Below are positions 57,801 to 64,000 of a stretch of 64,000 nucleotides of DNA, one piece after another. The notes below the pieces were generated by a model. It did no database searches and had not been told where the DNA came from. It was given only the letters and a program-made list of their open reading frames with translations. The position numbers and the translations under genes were made by a program. Each line of letters starts with the position of its first letter. Positions within the stretch are counted from its first letter, which is position 1. The stretch spans positions 212,107,632 through 212,171,631 of the forward strand of contig NC_134568.1 of NCBI RefSeq assembly GCF_050947875.1, in the 5' to 3' direction. The DNA comes from Dermacentor variabilis (Eukaryota; Arthropoda; Arachnida; Ixodida; Ixodidae).

Positions 57801-59299
57801 GCAACTACCGCCTTTGCAGCGAGCTCCCGAACCTTCGATCTGGTTAAGGCCTGAACACTAGCTTCACCAAACAAAAGCCCCTTCTCGCGCAGGAGGTGAT
57901 CGGACCTGTTTGAAAATAGGTACGGGTACTGGGGTGGCAGCATAGATGACACTGCCGCCTCCGTCTCAAGCGCTCCGAAAGGTCCTTCAATAAGCACTTT
58001 TGCTACTGGCAGACACACGCTATGAGCTTCCACGGCTTGCTTGATCCACGCGCACTCGCCCGTGAACATATGGGGTTCTACGTAAGACGGGTGAACTACA
58101 TCCATCGTAGCTGCGGAATCGCGAAGCACTCGGCACTCTTTCCCGTTTACGAGGAGGTCTCGCATGTAAGGCTCAAGAAGCTTCATGTTCTCGTCAGTGC
58201 TGCCTATTGAAAAAAACACAACTTTTGGTGTTGTTTCCGGACACTGCGCCGAAAAGTGACCCGGCTTCTGGCACGTATAACACAAGCGCGCTCGCCTCAT
58301 CTCGAACCGCTTTCTGCGTTTGGCTGCCGCCGTCTCTTTACGTTTGGTCGGACTGCTTTCGCTCGCATCCGCACTACGCGTGTCCCCGTTTAATCTCATG
58401 GGCGTGAACTTCGGCCTCTCAAACTTCGAGCCAAATTCACCCTTTTGACCGTCCTTAGCTCCGCGAGCTCGACGCGTCACAAACTCCTCGGCTAGCTCAG
58501 CGGCTCTAGCCACCGTACTCACGTCTGGCCTATCCAAGACCCAGTATCGCACGTTCTCCGGTAACCGACTATAAAACTGTTCTAGCCCGAAACACTGCAG
58601 AACTTTATCGTGGTCACCAAACGCTTTCTCTTCTTTGAGCCACTCCTGCATGTTCGACATAAGCCTATACGCAAACTCTGTATATGACTCACTTCTGCCT
58701 TTCTCATTTTCCCGAAACTTCCGACGGAACGCCTCCGCAGACAGCCGGTACTTTTTTAGAAGACTCGATTTCACTGTGTCGAAATCCTCTGCTTCCTCTC
58801 TATCCAAGCGAGCGACTACGTCGGCCGCCTCGCCGGGTAACAAAGTGAGCAAGCGCTGTGGCCACGTTTCCCGAGAGAACCCCTGCTTCTCGCACGTTCG
58901 CTCAAAGTTAACCAGGAACAAACCAATGTCCTCTCCAAGCTTAAACGGCCGCATCAGGTCAGTCATTTTGAACAATACGCGTTCTCCTGCACCGTGTGCC
59001 TGACTTCCATTACGAGCGCGTTCCATCTCTACCTCGAGACGCTTCATTTCCAAAGCGTGTTCGCGCTCTTCTTTTTTCTCTTGTTGCTCTCGCTTTTTCT
59101 GTTCTTTACGTTCACGCTCTTCTTTTTCTGTCTCCCTCTCTTCAATAGTCTCAAGGCATTCCGACAGCTCGTCATCCTCAGCCTCTAACTCAAGAATAGC
59201 CTTTATCAGTTCTGGTTTTCTGAGTTTGTCTGAGACATCCAGACCCAACTCTCTTGCAAGCTCCAACAATTTCGGTTTGCGCAACGACTTCAAATCCAT
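54857..59299 (-). CDS. Gag-Pol polyprotein, integrase before reverse transcriptase (Gmr1-like)
   Basis: 1,480 codons without a stop or frameshift. Residues 1-45 have a SAP-like helix pair with 'KLRKPELIKAIL'; 50-97 form a highly charged coiled coil; about 110-280 are a Gag/capsid-like helical region. A CCHC knuckle follows (C340, C343, H348, C353). The protease-like segment has DSAA at 394-397 where D[ST]G is expected. Integrase: H639, H646, C676, C679, then D709, D768 and E803 (34 residues between the last two), and a GPY/F-like module about 936-976. Reverse transcriptase about 1020-1260 has LDL (D1152) and YLDD (1213-1216). RNase H has D1364, E1404, D1431 and D1474, ending at GLSRSP. It would package, reverse-transcribe and integrate element RNA. 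The ATG at 59299 is the first in frame and opens on the SAP-like helix. Confidence 0.96.
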   Translation of the reverse strand: MDLKSLRKPKLLELARELGLDVSDKLRKPELIKAILELEAEDDELSECLETIEERETEKEERERKEQKKREQQEKKEEREHALEMKRLEVEMERARNGSQAHGAGERVLFKMTDLMRPFKLGEDIGLFLVNFERTCEKQGFSRETWPQRLLTLLPGEAADVVARLDREEAEDFDTVKSSLLKKYRLSAEAFRRKFRENEKGRSESYTEFAYRLMSNMQEWLKEEKAFGDHDKVLQCFGLEQFYSRLPENVRYWVLDRPDVSTVARAAELAEEFVTRRARGAKDGQKGEFGSKFERPKFTPMRLNGDTRSADASESSPTKRKETAAAKRRKRFEMRRARLCYTCQKPGHFSAQCPETTPKVVFFSIGSTDENMKLLEPYMRDLLVNGKECRVLRDSAATMDVVHPSYVEPHMFTGECAWIKQAVEAHSVCLPVAKVLIEGPFGALETEAAVSSMLPPQYPYLFSNRSDHLLREKGLLFGEASVQALTRSKVRELAAKAVVAGPTLSNNEKGSEAQQADIPSTPELNKLESVTLKAPDTGKETPDAGKLEELSTDLLIAPTSDGLDRLLKVSRSALIAEQKKDGSLENVRCNVKEGIARKTARFVERGGVLYRKYLDRRGVEFDQLVVPQCYRQDLLRLSHGGSWSGHLGVKKTKDRLLQEYYWPGCFRDADHFVRTCDTCQRVGKPGDKSRAPLKLVPIITEPFRRLVIDTVGPLPVTATGYRHILTVICPATKFPEAVPLKELSSVEIVNALLSIFARVGFPAEIQSDQGTVFTSALTTTFLERCGVKLLHSSVYHPQSNSVEKLHSVMKRVLRALCFEHQTDWELCLPGVMFALRTAPHAATGFSPAELVYGRSLRSPLRMLRESWEGRGDDPVVVEYVLKLLERLRRAQELSGEAMTKAQQRAKVYYDRTARARRFEVGDEVMILRTSLNNKLDVQWEGPARIVQKLSDVNYVVSLPGKRKAQQVYHCNLLKPYRQREAVVCMMVNVPEELPVELPGLGSVTNREDTGQVISDLISKAPLSPEQKTELHQLLQEFQGLFSERPGRTSVLTHDIELTSTEPVRSKAYRVSPRQSDIMEAEVKKMLQLGVIEAGESDYTSPLILVEVPGKEPRPCVDYRRLNSITKDQIYPIPNIEERLEKVSSAQFISTLDLVRGYWQVPLTEEASRYAAFISPMGTFRPKVLSFGLKNAPYCFSSLMDKVLRGQQEFALPYLDDVAIFSASWSEHMTHLRAVLTRLREAGLTVKAPKCQLAQAEVVYLGHVIGQGRRRPSEIKVAAVRDFPQPRTKTDIRSFLGVAGYYQRYIPRYSDIAAPLTDALRKTEPQTVVWDETKERAFSALKSALTSQPVLRSPDYTKGFIVQCDASERGMGVVLCQRENGEVEHPVLYASRKLTSREQAYSATEKECACLVWAVQKLSCYLAGSRFIIETDHCPLQWLQTISPKNGRLLRWSLALQQYSFEVRYKKGSLNGNADGLSRSP

Positions 59300-59634
59300 G
59301 GCTGCTCTGAATGCTGCTTTCTCTACTGCTTACTATTGTCTTGCCGCAAACTAACCCGGCAGCAACGACAACCACAATTACCAGCTCTGTTTCTGACACT
59401 AACAAAAAGCCTGGCAACGCTCAGAAGAAGAAAGTCCCGCACTCACCAAACCTCGCAGGCAGGAATTCCGCGCAGTCGTTCCGCTGCAGGCAACCAGTCG
59501 TCACACAGGGCTCGTTGCACTGCTCCCGGATCGTCGTTGAGCTGCTCAGCATACCGTCAACTGCATCTCTTTGCTGCTGGCCTCCGTTGTCGTGATCTCG
59601 CCGCTGGCAGACAGTTGTTTGAAGTCGTAGGCGA

Positions 59635-59652
59635 TCTCACCGCTGGCAACCA
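59635..59652 (-). other. Putative primer-binding site of the Gmr1-like element
   Basis: In element orientation 'TGGTTGCCAGCGGTGAGA' begins 2 nt after the 5' LTR. TGG fits pairing to a tRNA CCA end. A similar 'CGCTGGCA' word lies 40 nt further in. I did not assign the tRNA. Confidence 0.6.
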
Positions 59653-59654
59653 GA

Positions 59655-60458
59655 TGTTTGGATCGGACCTCTGGTACGATCTGTTGGGAACTCGGCGCTG
59701 ACGCCCGTGGTTGTACCTGGGTCGCAAGCCCCAAGGGTAGCGTTGGCCTGGCGGCCTGGGGTACAACTGCAAGCATCCGAAGGTCCCGGCAAAGCATGAG
59801 TCGACAGGTAACAACGAAACAACTTGTTTATTTTAACATCGCAAAGAGTTGGCGGTCAGGTTTGACCGAAGTAGAGAGACGGGAGAGCACTTCACTCAAC
59901 TGAAGAAATCGGAGCCCTCCTCTGGCGTCCGGGGGCAGCTGTTTTTATACTCTCGCAGTTGAGGGCAAGAAGGAACCCCTCAAAAGACGAGCACGTGAAT
60001 GTACAATGGGCTAATGGTGACGCACACTGTCGTAGCGACGCCGTAGCACCATGTCGTGGCGCTGCGCACGATCTCGTAGCACCTGGTCGTGGCGCTGCGC
60101 AGCACACTGTCGTGGCGCTGCGCAGCACACTGTCGTGGCGCTGCCGGTCGGACACAATGACTGTAACGAGAAGATGGTCCCTGCTTTGGCATCGCCTGTT
60201 TCGGGCACAATGACTGGAACGAGATCCCTGCTTTGGCATCGCCTGTTTCGGGCCCAATAACTGGAATGAGATCCCTGCTTTGGCATCGCCTGTTTCGGGC
60301 ACAATGACTGGAACGAAATCCCTAGGCGGTCGCATCGCCGCAGACGCGCCTGGAAACACCTGGCGATGAGTGTTGCGGTGACGACGATCGGGCCAAAATG
60401 TCCGCCGCCCCGCCGCCGTCGTGCCGGCAAAACCACGTGTCGCAGGCGAAACGCAACA
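59655..60458 (-). repeat. 5' LTR of the Gmr1-like element
   Basis: 804 bp, TG...CA, with the same internal tandem arrays as the 3' LTR. Its inner edge (59655-59684) differs from the corresponding outer edge of the 3' LTR by about eight substitutions and one indel, although the remaining ~770 bp look identical. It should hold the promoter for full-length RNA; no TATA box was confidently placed. Confidence 0.95.
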
Positions 60459-60833
60459 CCAAGTGACGGAAACGGCCGCCTCTTTGCTCGAGGGCTTACA
60501 CACACACGCGCGCGCGCACACACACAGGTTCACGGTCCGGAACCGACGTCACACGGGCTTCGTAGAACTCGGCGCTGACCCCCACAGCGCGGCCGCGTGC
60601 CCATTGTCTTGCGTCTTGGACGGCGCATGGGAAGAGGCCTTGGTCGACGTTCCCGCGGCACTCCCCCGCTCGCGGCCGACCCGGTTGTCGGTGTCGTGTT
60701 GCGGCACAAAGGCTGCTTCGTCGAACTCATTCAGTCACAACGGCGACGAGGCTAGAGCGTAACGCCAAGGAAAGTTTCCGCCCCTGTCGCAAGTGGCTGG
60801 CAAAATTTGCACTTCAGCTGGCCGTTCTTAACA

Positions 60834-61059
60834 GCGCACAAGGAAGGAGGCCGCTCAAGGCCGTAAAGGAAACTTGCCGGTAAACAGCTGTGGATGTCCC
60901 ATGCTGACTCAAAACATCGTCGCCGTCAGAGCTTGAATCTGCTTTGCTGTCATCTTCGGAATTATAACTCGAGTCCTCATCACTAAATTCAAGTGCGGGT
61001 GTAGCATAGTTTCGAGCAGGACGCTATTCTGGGGACACAGCCGCGCGGGACGACGCCAT
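60834..61059 (-). pseudogene. piggyBac-like transposase, N-terminal half (part 1)
   Basis: The minus ATG at 61059 starts 'MASSRAAVSPE', then an in-frame TAG at codon 12, then 'ALEFSDEDSSYNSEDDSKAD' and 'SSSDGDD'. Such a Ser/Asp/Glu-rich N terminus is usual in piggyBac-family transposases. The reading continues across the family-A LTR insertion to 53184. With the stop, the frameshifts and the missing catalytic core it is a pseudogene. Confidence 0.75.
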
Positions 61060-61653
61060 GGGAGCGACGTTCGATAGCTGCGCATTGATACTGGCAGCGC
61101 CCCTTGTCGGCATTCTACTAGGGAAGCGTTACTGAAACTCATGGAAACTGGTTGGAAAAGTCAGTTCTACATGTTGGTCATGCGGCGGATCTTCAGAAAT
61201 ACACTTTAGCGGAATAAAACGACTCTGACTCCAAACAAAAGCTCACTATAGTGAACAGCTGGCGTAATTTTCGGTTAATTATCACAGATTAGCACTGTCG
61301 GACGGCAAAGCTGGCAATATAATTCTTGATTTGCTGGGAGTCATTTGATTACAACATTTTGTTGCTAGCGCAGCGTAATTGTGAGCGGCATGCTTTCTTT
61401 TTTATCGAGTGCGGCAGAAGGTGACAGCCACGCGTTCCTTCGCTACAAAATATGCACATAAGTTCACAAAAAGGTCCGTCAAAAATCGCAGCATCGCCAG
61501 AGCGCGAAAACTTAAACTGATTCTAAAGTACAGTGCCTGCACTAACTACTGGATGGCCTTAAGTGGGTAAGAAACGGCTCCAAAATGTATAAATTGGCGA
61601 TCTATAGCATCGATCACAGGTCATCGATCTGAATAGGCGTAGTAACGAAAGAG
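61060..61653 (-). mobile_element. 5' untranslated end and terminus of the piggyBac-like element
   Basis: On the minus strand the terminus is TTAA (61654-61657) followed by 'CTCTTTCGTTACTACGCC', a C-T-rich start of the kind seen at piggyBac-type ends. The transposase ATG lies about 600 bp further in. No matching terminus was found at the left side (near 52600), where an RTE tail abuts, so the element is incomplete there. Confidence 0.6.
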
Positions 61654-61657
61654 TTAA

Positions 61658-61895
61658 AAAATAACGTAGTAGGTCTTGACCGTATCCACTCTTGAATGGT
61701 CGCAAATCTGTCCGAAGCATCGGTGGAGGATCTCCTTGAATATTTCAGTGTGCATTAGAATATGAGATATTGCCAAAAGAGTGGAAAAACGCTAGTGCCG
61801 CTCCTAAAAGCAGGTAAACCCCTTACATCGCCGAGCAGCTACAGACCCATTGCCTTGACAAGCTGTTTCGTAAAATCATACGAAAACGTCGTAAA
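61658..61895 (+). pseudogene. I/Jockey-like LINE reverse transcriptase, part 1
   Basis: The reading includes 'LPKEWKNASAAPLLKAGKPL' across a frameshift, then 'SYRPIALTSC', the conserved start of non-LTR polymerase domains. It is interrupted at 61896 by a TIR element and resumes near 62310. It lies directly against the piggyBac TTAA, so the piggyBac element probably inserted into the LINE; the upstream LINE part was not found. Confidence 0.75.
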
Positions 61896-62246
61896 CATGG
61901 AGGAAGGAAACAAGAGGAGGGAGCATACCGCAACGCGACTGAAACCGAAATCTGCTGGGCCACGAGTAGCCCAACCCGTTATTGCACGTCAAAGTGTGCG
62001 GTTGGTTTTAGTGTTCCCATTCTGCAGGCAGAGCCACGGCAGGGCAGCTGAACAAGCGTACACCGAGTAAAAACTACTGACAATAGCTACTGGGAACCAA
62101 ACGTATCAGGAAATCTCAATTCTTGTTCCGTGATCTCGACGCAAGTGGCCACGTGTTGGACCACCACTGTGGCTTCACGGAGCGTCGGCTTGCCAAGGCT
62201 GGCTGCGTGACGTAATGCTCCCTCCTATATTTTCTTTCCTCCGTGG
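61896..62246. mobile_element. TIR element inserted in the LINE, about 350 bp
   Basis: The left end 'CATGGAGGAAGGAAACAAGA' followed by 'GGAGGGAGCAT' pairs with the right end 'ATGCTCCCTCC' ... 'TTTCTTTCCTCCGTGG' as inverted repeats of about 31 bp with a few mismatches. LINE coding is found on both sides. No transposase; the target duplication is unclear and edges may shift by a few bases. Confidence 0.7.
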
Positions 62247-62299
62247 TCATATAGGCGAGATGGTTATCATTAACTATAGACACACGGAACTTAATTGAT

Positions 62300-62985
62300 T
62301 TTCTTCACTGCGGATATAAAGAAAGACTGTTCAACGACTGACCACCTCGTCCGACTTGAACATGAAATACGTGAAGCATCCTTACACAAACAGCACTGCC
62401 ACACAGTTTTCTTCGATCGAAAAAAAGTGTGACACCACTTGGAGATTTGAAGTATTACGCGACCTCGCTGCATTAGGAATCCGTGGCAAAGTGCTGAACT
62501 GTCTCGCTGAGTTCATGTCAAACGGAACATTCCAAGTACGTCTCGGCACTCTGCTCTCGCGCATATTTATCCAGGAAAACGGCGTGCCATAAGGTTGCAT
62601 ACTTAGCACAACACTCTTTATAGTAAAATTTTATAGTAATTACGAACTCCATTAACAAAGTCATTCCCTCCTCTGTTATGCACTCTATATACGCCAACGA
62701 TCTGCAAATAGCGTGTCGCGCCTCAAATTTACCAACATGTGAAAGGCAGCTCCAGATTACAGTAAGTAAATGAATACAACGGGCTGACAAAAATGGCTTC
62801 CTCTTTTCGACCCAAAAAACAGTTAGTGCTATTTTCGCAAAAACGAGATTACACTTTACCCAGTCGAATCTAAATTCTTGGGAGTAATCTTTCATAAAAA
62901 AACTAAATTTCCTGGCCCACATAGAGACAACAAAAATGAAGGCAAATAAAGCGTTGAATCTTGGCAGCAGCTCCTGTGTCAAGAA
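62300..62985 (+). pseudogene. I/Jockey-like LINE reverse transcriptase, part 2
   Basis: Readable in shifting frames: 'DIKKDCSTTDHLVRLEHE', 'DTTWRFEVLRDLAALGIRG', 'FQVRLGTLLSRIF', then the active-site block as 'YANDLQIA' near 62690 where YADD is expected, and 'FLGVIFHKK' further on. In-frame stops and frameshifts are frequent. The loss of a catalytic Asp and the stops make it inactive. Confidence 0.82.
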
Positions 62986-62989
62986 ATAA

Positions 62990-63856
62990 AACGCTCAGTT
63001 GTTAGTGCGCCTACGTGGTTGTCCAGTGTCGTCTTCCTTCGTCCGTCGTTTTATTTGGCGCCTTCGTCGTAATCATGCATAACAGACTCGCCCACCAGCA
63101 CGTGCTCAGTGTTTTAGGCGTTGTTCACGATGCCGGGGTTTTGAGTGCCGGCAGCATTCCGAACGGGAGCGCGGTATGCAAAGGAAGCATGCGTGCCGAG
63201 ATTTTGGACATGTGGTAGGATTCTGCGTTCGATACGACGTACCACGTACCTGTCGTGCCAACAACCGTAACCGTTTCCGTTAGGTGCTAACGGGTTCCAT
63301 CAGGTTCGGAGAGCGGGAGCGGTCATGTTTCCGATGCTCCTTATCGGACACCGTGTCGTACAACGTGTCTCCCGCTCCACAGCGAATCAGAATTCATCCG
63401 AAACCACCGACCGTGGTGCTTCGGACGCGCAGTTGCCTAATGAGAAATGTCAACTAAAGAAACGCGCAGAAACTCCTCTGGGAGTTGTCTAAGTATGCGT
63501 AAGCATTGTGCAACTTGCTGATCTGCACGCAGCCCGGTGTCAGTATCAATGTTATGGGACTTGATTCGACGAGCATAAACCGTTATCAACCCTCATTGAT
63601 CGTTATGAACCTTATCGAAGATGATCCGACACTTATCAACTATTGTCGGTCCTTATCCACCTGGATGTCCAGCGAAGCTGTTGAAAAACCACTACAATTG
63701 CTGAGGGGATGTGCAATGCCTTATTGATGGTTTGGATGCCTGTTTCGAGTTTGTTCTTTATTGAAACGTATGCTGTTCTGTGCGTTGTATGGGTGATTTC
63801 AATGAATGTATGCAGTGTTCGCTTCACTTAATTTGCTGAGCGCTTGTAACCTCTGC
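62990..63856. other. Unassigned DNA
   Basis: Near 63570-63655 words of the type 'CGTTATCAACC', 'CGTTATGAACC' and 'CTTATCAAC' recur a few times without a fixed period. No domain recognised. Confidence 0.35.
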
Positions 63857-63935
63857 CTTACGTGGGTATGAGCCATTGCATTTTTTGCTTGCTTACGGTG
63901 GTATGAGCCATTGATTACGGGGGTAGGAGCTATTG
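63857..63935. repeat. Short minisatellite, three units
   Basis: 'TTACGTGGGTATGAGCCATTG', 'TTACGGTGGTATGAGCCATTG' and 'TTACGGGGGTAGGAGCTATTG' follow each other at uneven spacing (about 34 and 23 bp). The units differ at a few positions. Confidence 0.75.
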
Positions 63936-64000
63936 CATTTGACTTAAGTGACGGACGCACAAATTTCTCGTGGGGTAGGCATAGAATTGCTTACGCATCT

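Larger units (their letters stand above)
53566..60458 (-). mobile_element. Complete Gmr1-like LTR retrotransposon
   Basis: A 6,893-bp element in minus orientation: 5' LTR 59655-60458, primer-binding site, one Gag-Pol frame (59299 to 54857), about 490 bp of untranslated DNA and the 3' LTR 53566-54370. The flank CCAA occurs at 53562-53565 and 60459-60462. It inserted into the family-A LTR, whose sequence resumes on both sides. The intact reading frame and near-identical LTRs indicate a recent insertion. The Pol order, integrase before reverse transcriptase and RNase H with a Ty3/gypsy-type polymerase, defines the Gmr1 clade. The protease-like motif is altered (see the CDS), so autonomy is uncertain. 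Confidence 0.93.
53189..60833 (-). mobile_element. Family-A LTR copy, invaded by a Gmr1-like element
   Basis: The outer edges are 'TGTCAGGATTGGGG' at 53189 and 'GGCCGTTCTTAACA' ending at 60833, with GCGC at 53185-53188 and 60834-60837. This places the insertion inside the piggyBac-like coding sequence. Three units of the 30-bp minisatellite are present (53410-53515). After only 14 nt the LTR is broken by 27 nt (53203-53229) that do not belong to it, and then starts again at 53230. The Gmr1-like retrotransposon sits at 53566-60458. Confidence 0.88.

Noticed and set aside
53892..60210. Several further frames repeated in both LTRs (for example 53871-54125 and 59959-60213).
   Set aside because: They are shadows of repeated LTR DNA rich in GC, not genes.

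Overview
The window reads as repeat-dense, intergenic or intronic DNA from an animal genome, most likely a hard tick (Ixodidae). This is an inference from the repeat types: tRNA-derived SINEs resembling the tick SINE Ruka, terminal-inverted-repeat (TIR) elements ending in ACACCCTGTA, short foldbacks, RTE-like and I/Jockey-like LINE pieces, and long AC/GT microsatellites. No database search was possible. No host protein-coding gene, rRNA or functional tRNA could be supported. Most long open frames lie in GC-rich DNA or repeats and look like chance. A 200-base run of N (30936-31135) is an assembly gap.

Layout. 1-9250: mostly unassigned DNA with a GC-rich block (650-1700), a diverged tandem duplication (about 2500-2890), two foldbacks (5287-5385, 5796-5913) and an old SINE remnant. 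9256-10420: an LTR of 'family A' (my label), split by a SINE and followed by a primer-binding site. 13434-17131: a nest of TIR elements, two of them on TTAA targets. 18725-20264: a long-armed inverted-repeat element whose spacer holds a solo LTR with an expanded (AC)n tract. 25905-26855: a 5'-truncated RTE-like LINE. 27.7-39.8 kb: SINEs, TIR arms, solo LTRs and an LTR with its primer-binding site. 48991-51144: a solo LTR of a second family carrying a TIR element and a family-A solo LTR.

The centrepiece is at 52.6-61.7 kb. A decayed piggyBac-like element, with N-terminal and C-terminal transposase pieces but no catalytic core, was invaded by a family-A LTR (target duplication GCGC). That LTR was in turn invaded by a complete LTR retrotransposon at 53566-60458 (target duplication CCAA). 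This element has near-identical LTRs of about 804 bp and one uninterrupted 1,480-codon Gag-Pol frame on the minus strand. Its domain order is Gag, protease-like, integrase, reverse transcriptase, RNase H. The reverse transcriptase is Ty3/gypsy-type but the integrase precedes it, which is the arrangement of the Gmr1 clade. Past the piggyBac end lies a decayed I/Jockey-like LINE split by a TIR element.

These parts do not work together as a pathway; they record successive insertions. Order can be read from nesting: LINE and piggyBac remnants oldest, family-A LTR next, Gmr1-like element youngest. The least routine observations are the integrase-first polyprotein, a 35-bp LTR edge that differs between two otherwise identical LTRs, and a family-A LTR whose start is duplicated around 27 nt that match the flank of another copy 34 kb away.
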